Shown here in pieces: positions 53,785 to 63,980 of a stretch of 64,000 nucleotides of DNA. This DNA comes from Volvariella volvacea V23. Its lineage: Eukaryota > Basidiomycota > Agaricomycetes > Agaricales > Pluteaceae. A model generated the notes under the pieces. It saw nothing but the letters and a program-made list of their open reading frames with translations, was not told the origin of the DNA and searched no databases. The first letter of the stretch is position 1, and every line of letters begins with the position of its first letter. The stretch spans positions 2,367,406 to 2,431,405 of the forward strand of contig KB722738.1 in assembly GCA_000349905.1 (NCBI GenBank), given 5' to 3'. The position numbers were made by a program, and so were the translations under genes.

Positions 53785-54492
53785 ATAGGCACCCTCCCCA
53801 TGAAGCACATTATCGACTTTTTTATAGACTTAAATGACACACTTAATTCGTGTGCCCTAGCCTCACGCCAACTCCCAATCGTTCGACACTACAGGTATTC
53901 GTCAATAACCATTATGTGTTGTCGACACATCCCACTCGAGATTTGGGCGTCGATTGCAGACCTTCCCTTGAATAGCTGAATACGTCCAGCCGTTTCACTT
54001 TGTTGACAATGATCCGTATTTGGGCAACGACCGGATAGGCCACGCGTAAGTCCTTGGAAGATCGTCAACTTGGGCGATGATAGTACGATTACTGCTGGAG
54101 ATTTACTCTCTATTTTGAGCGTGTGGATGAGATTAGAATCGCTTCGCCTTCGCTCTCTCAGGGACAGATCTTGTTTGATATTCTCCGGTCCTTTAAAGCA
54201 GACCTCGATAACCCCTTTTCATCTACCTACGCTGCATACCGTGGCACGGAGCATCCATATTTGAACCCAAGCTTGGGAGCGCTTGGACGATCTCCTTTCC
54301 TCTATAATCACAGCCAATCAAAACCGCGAGGGTGGTATTAGTCGTAACGGCAACTCGGGATGATGTCAAGCTTATTGTTAGGATACATTGCGTGAAAGGA
54401 ATTGGGGTGGAGCATTTGACAGGTCAGCGCCTGAAGAAGGGTTTGCAACAGGTAGGATGGAAGTTGCTATTGAAAGCTGGGCAGCAGAGTGA
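53785..54492 (+). pseudogene. Decayed type-1 F-box/LRR-like copy 10
   Basis: The start codon reads ATA instead of ATG (IGTLPMKHIIDF). Eleven bases that in copy 9 code for part of ELIE are missing, as are parts of the DTRTLN segment. Family text then reads TLNSCALASRQLP and RHYRYSSITIMCC and breaks at a TGA after PLNS. Later pieces match copy 9: FVDNDPY, WKIVNLGDD-like text in another frame, RLESLRLRSLRD and FSGPLKQ. A large internal deletion joins this directly to the second-exon region (QAWERLDDLLSSIITANQ-like), ending in ATGRMEVAIESW and TGA at 54490-54492. Confidence 0.85.
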
Positions 54493-54794
54493 TTATAGCG
54501 AATGTACTGCCCTAGGGCTCTAACCGTCCCCTTGAGAAACTGTTAATGATTTTCATAGGTTCTGGGCGTGCTGAATTGTGGCCATTGTCACATACCTGCA
54601 TTTTGATAGCAATACATTGGGATTCTGAGAAGCCTTCATCTTCATTTTTGCAGAGGGCTCAGGAAGATGAGTCTCAAGGCGGCGGAAACAGAAAAGCTGT
54701 GATACAGGACCGGGCATTGCCGTTGCCGCCCACGGCAACTACCGCACACCGACTCGGACTCCTGTGACGGAAAACGAATTTGACCAGCGCAAAC
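54493..54794. other. Promoter region of copy 11
   Basis: 302 bp with no gene. Unlike most copies there is no CACGTG before the ATG at 54795; a related block GCCCACGGCAACTACCGCAC is present near 54729. Confidence 0.45.
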
Positions 54795-56354
54795 ATGGGC
54801 GCTCTCCCTACCGAGCTCATCGAGCAAATCATCGGGTTCATAGGCGACACGAAGGATATTCCAACTCTCAACTCATGCGCGCTCGCTTCGCGTAACTTCC
54901 TTTCAATCAGCCGGTACCACAAATATTCCTCGGTATCTATCACTTGCTACGAGGATCTCAGTATACTCCAAAGATTTGCAACTCTACTAGAAGACTGTCC
55001 TGCAGTGGCTAACTATGTTCAGTCGTTCTCGCTCTCCGAAAAAGACAATAGGATAGACTCGGAGGAACCTTCCAGGCTTTTTCGAAACCCTTGGGCCTAT
55101 GTAGACAAGGAGAATCGCAGTGGTATTGGCAAGGATTTGCCAACAGTTTTGGGGAGTTTTACCAACCTTCGATCCCTCCATCTCCAAACTCTAAGCTATC
55201 GTAACTATCCAAAATTCTCAGACCCGATGAAGCAGGCATTGAAATCCGCTCTCCGCCTTCCAACCTTCCATACCCTGAGTCTAGATGGCTTTCGGGATAT
55301 AGCTGGAACCTTGTTCTCGGAAACCCCAATCAAGGCACTTTATATGACCCATTGCTCAATTGCTTTCAATGATTCCCCGGCAACGGAAGCCAACCTCGAG
55401 TCCTATACCCCGGAGTTGACCCGCTTCCGAGCTCAAACCGTCTATCTCGAGGACCTCAGATTGCAACAGACGTATCTTTCCAGGTACTGGGAACAGCTTC
55501 TCGACTTCTTCCTTCATCCCTCTTGCCCCTTCAACCTCACATCTTTGAAGCGCTTCGATGTTCAATTGCTTGATGGGAGGGAGGGACATAAGGTTATGAA
55601 GGTTGTAGATAAATGCAAGCACTTGCTCCAATCTTTTCACTATGGTATATCAGGTGAGTTATGGCCTATCGCGTTGATCAATAAAGTAATCAGCCGTTCC
55701 TATCTGCATCTATGGCTAGAATATTCCCAGTCTGGCGTACTTGATTCTCTATCCTTATCCAGCCTAGTGAACCTCAAACACCTTACAATCAGGACTAGGG
55801 TCTCTACCCCAGAGGATCTTAACCGATTATCACTCGAAGACATATTGTTTCCCGGACCGATTATAGCAATCACGTCGATCCTACTGACTCTTCCTGGTCT
55901 TTCACACTTATCCTTATCAACTCCATCGCCTTCTGCGTCCCAACAGGCGCCGACTTGCTCACTCGAGTCCATATCCATCGGTTTCATCAGCAGCCTTCGG
56001 TCAGCACGAATATCCCAAATTCATGCCGACACTTCGCCAGAGGTGGCACGGAATATCAACATTCAACTTCAAGCTTGGGAGCGTCTAGATGACCTTCTTA
56101 CAGCTTTTGTCACCTCCAAACTCAGTGCTGCTAGTACTGGGAATGACACGAATGTTGACTTTCTCACGAGCTCAGCGCGTGCTGTCCAACCTGTTGTAAG
56201 GATACATTGCCTTGGCGATATCAGCATCAAGAATTTGAAGAGGAAGTCCTTGAAGAGGTGTTTTGGAACTGGAAGGATGGAGGTCATCATTGCCAAATCA
56301 CAGGATGAGACGCCTTTGGTACCAGGGATAGGGTGGGGGTTGATTGTAATTTGA
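54795..56354 (+). CDS. Type-1 F-box/LRR-like protein, copy 11
   Basis: Start MGALPTELIEQIIGFIGDTK, then TLNSCALASRNFLSISR. The whole span is open (519 residues). A 66-bp GT-AG intron (55654-55719) at the conserved site gives 497 residues when spliced. Body: LPTVLGSFTNLRSLHLQTLS, LPTFHTLSLDGFRDIAGTLF, VMKVVDKCKHLLQSFHYGIS. The second exon has SGVLDSLSLSSLVNLKHLTI, LEDILFPGPIIAITSILLTL, a Ser-rich loop, LQAWERLDDLLTAFVTSK, VRIHCLGDISIKNL and RCFGTGRMEVII. It carries a short extra C-terminal tail (PLVPGIGWGLIVI). Family role inferred as SCF adaptor. Confidence 0.87.
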   Translation: MGALPTELIEQIIGFIGDTKDIPTLNSCALASRNFLSISRYHKYSSVSITCYEDLSILQRFATLLEDCPAVANYVQSFSLSEKDNRIDSEEPSRLFRNPWAYVDKENRSGIGKDLPTVLGSFTNLRSLHLQTLSYRNYPKFSDPMKQALKSALRLPTFHTLSLDGFRDIAGTLFSETPIKALYMTHCSIAFNDSPATEANLESYTPELTRFRAQTVYLEDLRLQQTYLSRYWEQLLDFFLHPSCPFNLTSLKRFDVQLLDGREGHKVMKVVDKCKHLLQSFHYGISGELWPIALINKVISRSYLHLWLEYSQSGVLDSLSLSSLVNLKHLTIRTRVSTPEDLNRLSLEDILFPGPIIAITSILLTLPGLSHLSLSTPSPSASQQAPTCSLESISIGFISSLRSARISQIHADTSPEVARNINIQLQAWERLDDLLTAFVTSKLSAASTGNDTNVDFLTSSARAVQPVVRIHCLGDISIKNLKRKSLKRCFGTGRMEVIIAKSQDETPLVPGIGWGLIVI

Positions 56355-56528
56355 ATCATCATTTGATCATCACCATTATGTCGGTAGTCCAGGCCTTGTT
56401 TGAATTATAGCATGCAATGCAAGAACCGTTCATCCACAATTCTAAGTTGACGAGCGACAGAACGATAGTCCAGTTCCGGGGATTGCACGCCGCGACATGG
56501 GCGCTTAATGCGCTCAGAATACCGCCAG

Positions 56529-56534
56529 CACGTG
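56529..56534. promoter_or_regulatory. CACGTG element upstream of copy 12
   Basis: CACGTG 59 bp before the ATG at 56588, in the context ATACCGCCAGCACGTGGC. Confidence 0.65.
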
Positions 56535-56587
56535 GCTCACTTCACCCAATCGGACGACCTTAGACTTGCAGCTGCACAAGCACTATC

Positions 56588-57997
56588 ATGGCCGTCCTCC
56601 CCATCGAGCTCATTGAACACGTTCTTGGCTTCGTTGGAGACTCAAATGACACCAAAACCCTTAACTCATGCGCCTTGGCTTCGCGTCAACTCCTCCCAGC
56701 CATCCGACTTTACAAATATTCATCCATATCCATCACTACTGATGACGACCCCGCCCCACTGCAAAATTTTGCTCGTTTACTGCAGGATTCACCTATAGTA
56801 GCTGAATACGTTGGCTCCTTTTCGTTCTTCAATAGAAATCGAGCCAGGCATGCGCGGTTGTCTACATACAAAGGCCCGTGGGTTACTGTAGACTCAGGCA
56901 GGATGGACTTACCGGCGGTCTTGAAAGGCTTGTCGAAACTCAAATCCATTCGTTTATGTGCTTCCCCAAATGCATCCTACCCAGAACTTTCCAAGGCATT
57001 GAAGCTGGCGTTAATATCCACTTTTCGTCTACCAACTCTTTGCACCGTAGATCTGGTTGGGTTTAGGGAGATACCTGCCGTCATTTTCGAGTCGAGCTCG
57101 ATCAAGGAGCTTCGCATAACTCTTTGCACCTTCGATGTCTCTTCCCTTTCCGTCACGCAAGTCAGCTACGACACGCACACCTCCCAACCGACGGATCCCC
57201 AGGCCCAGACTGCCAACCTCCAAGTGGTAGAATTTGGGGACGCATCACCTCCCCTCCATTTCTTCCTTCATCCACATTGTCCTTTAAACCATACTTCCTT
57301 GAGGCATCTTAGCGTTCAAATTGAGAACGAGAGCGGGAATCAGTACATCAACAGGATCCTTGATAATTGCAAAGCGTCCCTCGAATCACTCAATATTCTT
57401 TTACCTGGTATGTTGCGTACTTCACTGTCGACCAACATAGCAGTAACAATATCCCACCAATTACTAGCATATAGTCCAGGATTACTTCAATCCTTAGCCC
57501 TCGCCGGCCTTCAGAAGCTCAAGCACATTTCGATAAGGACGCACATAGGCTTACTATCGGTCTTCCTCAATTTACCTGTCGAGGACAAGTTGTTCCCCGC
57601 ACCGATTATACCAATTACATCTCTCCTGTCCACTCTTCCTGGACTTTCGCATTCGTCCTCCCTCATTTCTTCATCATCCTCCACTCTTTATGAACCTCCC
57701 TGTACAGTAGAATCAATATCCCTCGGGTTCATCAATTATTTTGTGTCTGCAAAGATACCCCCGATCAAAGAAACCACAAAACCAGGCGTATTGCACGAAA
57801 TCAATATCCGAATTCAGGCTTGGGAGCGTCTAGACGATATACTTACCTCTGTAGCCATATCCGGTCGCAACAAGGGTCACACTCCTTCTGTGGCGATACA
57901 TTGTCTGGAGATGATCGATGTTAAGTCCCTGACGGAGAGATGTTTGAAGAGGTGTCACGAGACTGGAAGGATGAAGGTCGTTGTAGAAAAAATGTAG
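56588..57997 (+). CDS. Type-1 F-box/LRR-like protein, copy 12
   Basis: Start MAVLPIELIEHVLGFVGDSN, then TLNSCALASRQLLPAIR. The span is one open frame (469 residues); a 60-bp GT-AG intron (57408-57467) at the conserved phase-1 site gives 449 residues. Body: LPAVLKGLSKLKSIRLCASP, LPTLCTVDLVGFREIPAVIF, ILDNCKASLESLNILLP. The second exon has LLQSLALAGLQKLKHISI, VEDKLFPAPIIPITSLLSTL, a Ser-rich loop, IQAWERLDDILTSVAISG, VAIHCLEMIDVKSL and RCHETGRMKVVVEKM. It is shorter than its neighbours between the body and the C-terminal tail, lacking the long acidic or Gly loop. Confidence 0.87.
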   Translation: MAVLPIELIEHVLGFVGDSNDTKTLNSCALASRQLLPAIRLYKYSSISITTDDDPAPLQNFARLLQDSPIVAEYVGSFSFFNRNRARHARLSTYKGPWVTVDSGRMDLPAVLKGLSKLKSIRLCASPNASYPELSKALKLALISTFRLPTLCTVDLVGFREIPAVIFESSSIKELRITLCTFDVSSLSVTQVSYDTHTSQPTDPQAQTANLQVVEFGDASPPLHFFLHPHCPLNHTSLRHLSVQIENESGNQYINRILDNCKASLESLNILLPGMLRTSLSTNIAVTISHQLLAYSPGLLQSLALAGLQKLKHISIRTHIGLLSVFLNLPVEDKLFPAPIIPITSLLSTLPGLSHSSSLISSSSSTLYEPPCTVESISLGFINYFVSAKIPPIKETTKPGVLHEINIRIQAWERLDDILTSVAISGRNKGHTPSVAIHCLEMIDVKSLTERCLKRCHETGRMKVVVEKM

Positions 57998-58720
57998 TAT
58001 TTACAAATGTAGGTTTTATCCAGGACTGTAAAGTGCATTTACTTCCCCAAATCTGTTATTATGGACTTATTCCGAGTTTGTCCATTGAAGTAAAAAAACG
58101 GATGCAGATTGAGCGGATAGGTGTCATGAATCCAGCCTGAGAACGGAATTGCAGTACATCTCTGTTTTGGGGCGAGGTATTCACGATCTGAAGATCCCTC
58201 GTGTATACATGTAATACATAAATTAGTACATTTCAGCCTTCTTATCTCACATAAGGTAGGAAAGTACACATTTCGGCTTATGATCACTGAATACCAAATC
58301 ACGGAGAGCCCTGGATGGGTTGCAATTGTATTTATTTCCACTGTACTTTGCGTAATTTTGGAAGGATTATACTCCAAAAATGGTAACTAAACACTTTTAT
58401 TTGCTGGAATTCGCTTAATTTGGGCGCTGTGACACATTGGACGTGTTGGGCCAATCTTCATAAATCTTCTCTTAGCCTCCCCTTTCGCTCTGCTTTGTAA
58501 TGCAGGCTGTTTGAACCTGCGAATACATATTTGCCCTGATCAGTTTACCACAATGAACAAATTATATTTGGAAGGGGGAGATATTTCTACAATTTGGCAG
58601 GGAAAAATGAATCTGGTGAAAAGTCCTGCTTAAGTAAAATTCCACAAAAATTCATCCCAATGCATAAGCGGGCCAGTGCGCGAACGATGCAAGCGCAAAG
58701 TCATTCCACATAGACACTTG
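57998..58720. other. Intergenic region, no gene seen
   Basis: About 720 bp, AT-rich, with frames up to about 110 codons on the minus strand but no recognisable content. Confidence 0.45.
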
Positions 58721-58957
58721 TGTAGCCGAGGTTAGCCGAAGTTAGCCTCGAATGCAATGGATTTGATGTTGTCCTATGGAACCTGTCATACCCGTCATGC
58801 ACGTGAGCTTAGTAGCGGGCGGTAGTTGCCGTGGGCGCTGAAAACCACACGCAGCCCTACTGTGGAATGGGCGGTGGTAAATCCATGTGTAGCCGAGGTT
58901 AGCCGAGGCAAATGTGATGGACAATAGTTTTGTCCTCAAAAGCCCTTCATACACGTG
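58721..58957 (+). promoter_or_regulatory. Duplicated promoter block with two CACGTG elements
   Basis: TGTAGCCGAGGTTAGCCGA occurs at 58721-58739 and again at 58888-58906. Each copy is followed by similar sequence (GCAATGGATTTGATG and GTGATGGACAATAG, then TTGTCCT) and then by CACGTG (58800-58805 and 58952-58957). The right-hand CACGTG lies 41 bp before the ATG at 58993. The block looks like a tandem duplication of the promoter of copy 13. Confidence 0.65.
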
Positions 58958-58992
58958 GCGTAGACCACAGAATCAACTTGACTCTTACCAAC

Positions 58993-60470
58993 ATGGCCAC
59001 CCTTCGAGTTCCCGTCGAACTCGTTGAGCGCATCGTTGGGTTCATCGGCGATTCAAACGACAAACAAACTCTCAACTCATGTGCGCTCGCCTCTCGACAG
59101 CTCCTCCCAATCACTCGTTTCTACAAGTATTCCTCGATTTCTATCGTTTGTGACCTCAACATAGTTTCACTCCAGAAATTTGCAAGTTTATTGCAAGACT
59201 ATCCTTTTGTCGCCAGCTACGTTCAGACATTCTCGATCTCAAATGATTACATGTGTGTGTATCCAGGAAATAGCCCTTGGATGGTTATGGACTCGGGGAG
59301 GGATTTACCTTCGATTTTGAATAACTTGACAAGTCTCAAATCGCTTAGCCTTTGTGCTCGCCAATTGCAATCATATTCCGACCTCTCAGATTCATTGAAA
59401 CAATCCCTAGTGTCTACTCTTCATCTGCCGACTCTTCGTTCCCTGGATCTGGAAGGGTTTCAAAGAATACCAGGTATTCTTTTCTCCTCAATCACGATCA
59501 AGACGCTTCGTCTATCGCGTTGCACAATTAATACCCCCTCCCTCGCTCAAATTCGTACCCTATCGAATACCCCTCAATCGAACCGTTCTAATTGTATCGA
59601 GGACCTCCTACTGATGGGCACATCATACCCCCGCGAATCTCTGGCGGATAACCTCGATTTCTTTGTTTCCCCCAATTCGCCCTTTAATCTTGCGTCGCTG
59701 AGGAATTTGAAGGTTCAAACTGCAGATGGGAGTGAGAGCAAGAGAGTTGAGAAGCTCCTTGACCTATGCAGGAAGTCCCTTGAGACTTTTGAATTCAGCG
59801 TGCTTAGTAAGTTCTCCACTTTGAATCGATCAGTACGAAATCTCTGAGCCGCACCAAAACCTCCGTTTGCTGATGTGTCTACTTAGATTACTCCGTATCG
59901 GGCTCATTCAATCACATATCGCTAAATAATCTAACTAGTCTCAAGCACCTCACGCTCAGAACAAGGGTGCCTGATTCAATGACCCTTGAACGTCTGTCTG
60001 CCGAGGACAGATTGTTCCCGGGGCCGATAATACCGATAACATCAATGCTACTGACCCTCCCCGGGCTTTCGCTTTCACACCCACTCACATATGCATCTCA
60101 GTCGACACCTGCATGCGCATTGGAGTTGTTGTCCATTGGGTTCATCAATTATTTTCAATCCGCGAAGGTACCTCGGATTGACGCAAACACCCCACTAGAA
60201 ACGGTACAGAGCATCAACATCAAAACTCGAGCATGGAAACGTCTGGACAACGTCCTTACCGCCTTGATTGCCGCCAGTCGCAACGGTAGTTGCGTCGATA
60301 CAGGCGCTGACGAAGATATCGTGGACGATTACCAGAGCGACTCAGACCCTAGACTCGAGCCTGTCGTGAAGATATATTGTCTAGAGGGAATTGGTCTGAG
60401 ACATTTGACCAGGCAGAGCTTGAAAAATAGTTTCAAGACAGGGAGAGTAAAGGTTATCTTCGAAAACTAG
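58993..60470 (+). CDS. Type-1 F-box/LRR-like protein, copy 13
   Basis: Exons 58993-59806 and 59887-60470 with an 80-bp phase-1 intron give 465 residues. Start MATLRVPVELVERIVGFIGD, then TLNSCALASRQLLPITR; an upstream ATG at 58930 lies within the promoter block and is rejected. Body: LPSILNNLTSLKSLSLCARQ, LPTLRSLDLEGFQRIPGILF, LLDLCRKSLETFEFSVLS. The second exon has GSFNHISLNNLTSLKHLTL, AEDRLFPGPIIPITSMLLTL, KTRAWKRLDNVLTALIAA, an acidic loop (DEDIVDDYQSDSD), VKIYCLEGIGLRHL and NSFKTGRVKVIF. It is the last type-1 member, next to the type-2 gene on the other strand. Confidence 0.88.
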
Positions 60471-60480
60471 GTTTCGCATG

Positions 60481-60818
60481 TAGTAACGGGCTTATTCAAA
60501 TTGAACAGAGAGTTGCTCCGTGTCAATTGTCAGCGCGAATGGACTAAATATAGTATTTCAAAGTCCGTAGTAGCGCTTTATATGCGTATCCATGTGTTCA
60601 TACAGACGCTTCGAAGCCTTACGGTTTGTTATCCGCGGCCGTAAGGCCTGAGTGGGGGAGGAAGTAACCCTATCAACGACGTGGACGTCACCAAGCCTTC
60701 CAAACAACCAAGTCGGAGGCTTCATTTCCTTTTACAAGGTTACATTTCAACAAGGTTACATTTCAACTTGCCACAGACAGTCACAATTTCAACCCCCTCT
60801 TTGATTCCCACCACCACA
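60481..60818. other. 3' flanks of converging genes
   Basis: 338 bp between copy 13 and the type-2 gene. It contains a 16-bp unit CAAGGTTACATTTCAA repeated twice in tandem (60735-60766). No gene was seen. Confidence 0.6.
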
Positions 60819-62504
60819 TCAGAGCCTCGATCTTTCCAACTCCTCGATTAAGTCATCCATTTCCCAATACCGCCTCTGCACCCCATAATCCATCTCGAAC
60901 AGGTGAATTGGTGCAGCATATTCTCTCCTCTTCTTCATCATCTCTTTTACTTCTGACCTTATCTTCCAGTGCACCATATTAGCTTCGACTTTGAGCGCCT
61001 TTAATTCAGGCCAGGCGACCCAGGTATCACGCGTTCCTTGCCGGCCCATTTCGTCCATTCCTTTAATTGGTACCATGGCACTCGCCATCTGATTAACTAT
61101 TAATTCACTAATGGTAAGCTGCTGAACGTTGGGGAAGCAGTAAGACGCGTCCCGAATCGCTTTTCTGTAGGACTCCATTTCTTGTGGGTAGTAAAAGTCT
61201 GTTATGTCACGAAGGTCTGGGTAGCGTCGCCCTATTGGATATCGCATTTCCTGGATAATGAAGGGGTTTCTGTGGGGAGATTCCAAAATATCGCGATCGG
61301 TATCCCGGCTATTGGCACGCAATGTTAATTGCGTCAGGCATGGATACCGAGGCTCGATCGAATCTCCCACATATAAGTTTGCTATCCTTGACCTCGGTAA
61401 ATCTCGTGGCCAAAAGTCTTCAATGATCAGGTGTTCAAGGTTTGGAGTGTAAAGCCGAATAAGCACCTTGTCCGCCCTGTAATCTTTGCTGTTGAACTTC
61501 AAAGTCTTCAGACAGTCTAGGGTCACGGGTTGGACGGGGGCATTGTATGGGTAATTTGGTAGCCAATCATAAACTATATCGAGGGAAAGGGTCTCTAGAG
61601 CGTTGAATTTGCTAAATCTTGTTGCCAGGTCTTCCGAGCGTTTGAAGCAATCGCCCGCTGCTAGGGTCAACGTCTTCACGTTGGAGACATCCAATTGGAC
61701 ACTCAAGAGTGAAACCCCTGACAACGATATAGTATGCAGCCTAGGTGCTTCGCCAAAGCAGGACACCTGTAGGGTATCGTCCTCATCTTCAAGTTCCTCT
61801 GATTCTTCACTCGCGTCATCCCATCCATCGTCGTTCAACGCATTTCCAGTCTCCGCATCCTCGGCGTCGGATTCTCGCTCCGGAATTCTATCCCATAACC
61901 AAGGTACCCAGCGACAACAATCGTGCCATTCGTGATCATAAGTATTGAATTCGAATCGCTCAAGGTGAGGTGCTCCATACGTCTGCATGAAACCCAACAA
62001 TTTTGATGCCCCTATAATCGTGTAGCAGTACGCGCCTTGAACTACGATGGATCTGCACCTCATAAGTTGCGTTGGAGTGAAGACACTACGGTAGGCCTGC
62101 TCCCACGACTCATTGGACGCATCAATAATCCCGAATTCAGCAAGGCTATTCTTTCTCCAATATTCATCTATGCCCCGTACGTTCGGATACTGAAAGTCCA
62201 GGACCAAGTCGATGTGGTGAGGATCCGACCTCTCCAGCATCATTTTGGCTTTTCCCAACGACCAAAGAGGGCCTGCTACGATATCCGTCCAGAGTCGTTT
62301 CGCGGATTGCGCAATGGAATACCAGTCCCTACAGACGCGAGCAAGGACGTGTGGTGGAACATTGCATCCTAATTTTGCGAAAAGGAAAACCGACACAAGG
62401 ATCTCATAAGGGAGCTTGCTGATAAGTGACAAGGGACCATGCTGATATTGCTGCAGCACAACATGCATCGTGGACGTGGTGCCCCTTTGAATAACCTCCA
62501 CCAT
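60819..62504 (-). CDS. Type-2 F-box-like/LRR-like protein
   Basis: Single exon, 561 residues, start MVEVIQRGTTSTMHVVLQQY. The F-box-like domain lies at about residues 28-76 (LISKLPYEILVSVFLFAKLG, then VLARVCRDWYSIAQSAKRLW). The leucine-rich body shares many landmarks with the 10137 gene: IDEYWRKNSLAEFG, RCRSIVVQGAYCYTI, GAPHLERFEFN, HLIIEDFWP, and the end DDLIEELERSRL. A Glu/Asp-rich insert (about residues 225-255) is absent from the 10137 gene. It marks the right end of the second type-1 array. A TATATAAG element lies 110 bp upstream. Role inferred: SCF substrate adaptor. Confidence 0.87.
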   Translation of the reverse strand: MVEVIQRGTTSTMHVVLQQYQHGPLSLISKLPYEILVSVFLFAKLGCNVPPHVLARVCRDWYSIAQSAKRLWTDIVAGPLWSLGKAKMMLERSDPHHIDLVLDFQYPNVRGIDEYWRKNSLAEFGIIDASNESWEQAYRSVFTPTQLMRCRSIVVQGAYCYTIIGASKLLGFMQTYGAPHLERFEFNTYDHEWHDCCRWVPWLWDRIPERESDAEDAETGNALNDDGWDDASEESEELEDEDDTLQVSCFGEAPRLHTISLSGVSLLSVQLDVSNVKTLTLAAGDCFKRSEDLATRFSKFNALETLSLDIVYDWLPNYPYNAPVQPVTLDCLKTLKFNSKDYRADKVLIRLYTPNLEHLIIEDFWPRDLPRSRIANLYVGDSIEPRYPCLTQLTLRANSRDTDRDILESPHRNPFIIQEMRYPIGRRYPDLRDITDFYYPQEMESYRKAIRDASYCFPNVQQLTISELIVNQMASAMVPIKGMDEMGRQGTRDTWVAWPELKALKVEANMVHWKIRSEVKEMMKKRREYAAPIHLFEMDYGVQRRYWEMDDLIEELERSRL

Positions 62505-63436
62505 AGCCCTGTAGTTGATATATTTGGTGTAAACCGTGTTGAGGAAAGAGAAAGAACAGGAGAAGGATGCGCCGGGGAGCTGAGGCTAGTTAATGTGCAC
62601 TAAATACTGCTATCTTATATATGCTGTAGCCAAAGGGTATGCCTTGAAGTATGCCTATGTGGCATGCAGTCAACGCACAGTCAAAGTACTGGAGACAAAT
62701 AGGATGCTTTGACACTGTGCCGTTAAAGCTGGCACTCAAATGTGGCCACATGAGTGACATTATTAGAGCCGTGGCATAGCAAGCGAAGAAACCGCCGGTC
62801 TGGCGTCTCTTGCTTCACTACCATCAAGTTCACAACCCAACTCCTCTCCCTGTGGCAAGTTTTGGAACCTTTTAGGACCACATGCAGGTAAGAATTCTGC
62901 TGTTCTCGTTGCTAAGCCCAAAGGGGTTAACATAATGCCATTGCTTTGCCTTGCCAGTTAAAGCACCCACGGAGAGTACCGCTAGCGTCTTGAGTGACTT
63001 TGGTTATTTTCGCTCATTTTTGTTCTCTGATAGTCACATCGTGTATCCATCAAGGCCAAGTGCGCGAAAATATTGTTTGGAGAAGGGACACGATACTTAG
63101 GTTTTCTACTATGGCCGGAGATCAACCAACTTCCATCGCCCGTCTCTATACATGAGTGCAAACTGCGAGAATGAGTATATTCTTTGCTGGTAATGAGAAT
63201 AATCTACAATGTATTTTAAAAAAGCCAATTGGATCGCGAACGAGTGTTAGAGGTAGTTGCCTTCAATGCCCTGGACAAATTCTCGCCTAATCACTCGTTT
63301 GTATTCGGTGAAGTGAATAACATCCTAATTTAGATATATAGGAATAATTGCAGCCTTTTTATCAACTTCAATTTCGCAAAGCATTAAAACAATACATTGG
63401 TACCCTTTAAATAATTTCGACATCCTGATAATTAGT
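62505..63436. other. Intergenic region, no gene seen
   Basis: About 930 bp. The left end is the promoter of the 62504 gene, with TATATAAG on the minus strand at 62621-62614. The right end is the 3' flank of the oxalate decarboxylase. Nothing else was recognised. Confidence 0.5.
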
Positions 63437-63980
63437 CTAGACGACAACGTTCTTGGTCGTGGGCAAAGATGCTAGAGTTTCGTCATCGAAGCCTAAGTGG
63501 GACCTGACGAGTTCAGGAGGAGTAAGGGCCAACCACTGGCTCAAGCTGATATCCTCGAAGCGATCTAGAAGGCCGTCAATGGTGGTAGATGGGCTAATAG
63601 GTCAGATAGCTTACCAGAGTTAAAGATCTCAAGGAACTTCAAGGTGGTATTTCCGATATTCTCGACGTAGTGACCTGTGAGGTGGTGTCAGCGAGGTGGT
63701 CCCTCCAGTTTTAGTACGAAATGATTGAATCATACCCATGCCACCGGGAACAAATCCTATTCGTGGGGTAAGTTCGGGTCCCTTAACTTAGCATTTCAGA
63801 ACTCACCAATATCGCCGGCTTGATAGTCGAACGTTCTAGCGTTGGATCGAGAAGCAAAGATGGTTATACGGGCGGTACCCTCGCTGTAGGTGGGGCAGAC
63901 CCGTATTAATAAATATGCGGGCACTCAGAACACAATTTAGCTTACAGGAAGAACGTCCATTCGTCTTGAGTGGGGTGCCA
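63437..63980 (-). CDS. Oxalate decarboxylase-type bicupin, C-terminal part
   Basis: The last exons of a gene entering from the right edge. Oxalate decarboxylase is a Mn-dependent bicupin that converts oxalate to formate and CO2; in wood- and plant-associated basidiomycetes it controls secreted oxalate and pH. Exons seen: 63980-63946, 63883-63807, 63756-63736, 63674-63615 and 63564-63437, with introns of 50-62 bp. The second cupin is readable: WHPTQDEWTFFL (metal-binding His and Glu), EGTARITIFAS, YQAGDIGFVPGGMGHYVENI (the last metal-ligand His), GNTTLKFLEIFNSDRFEDIS, and the family tail LSQWLALTPPELVRSHLGF. The first cupin and signal peptide lie outside. All visible metal ligands are intact. 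Subfamily assignment rests on the tail; other bicupins are less likely. Confidence 0.88.
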
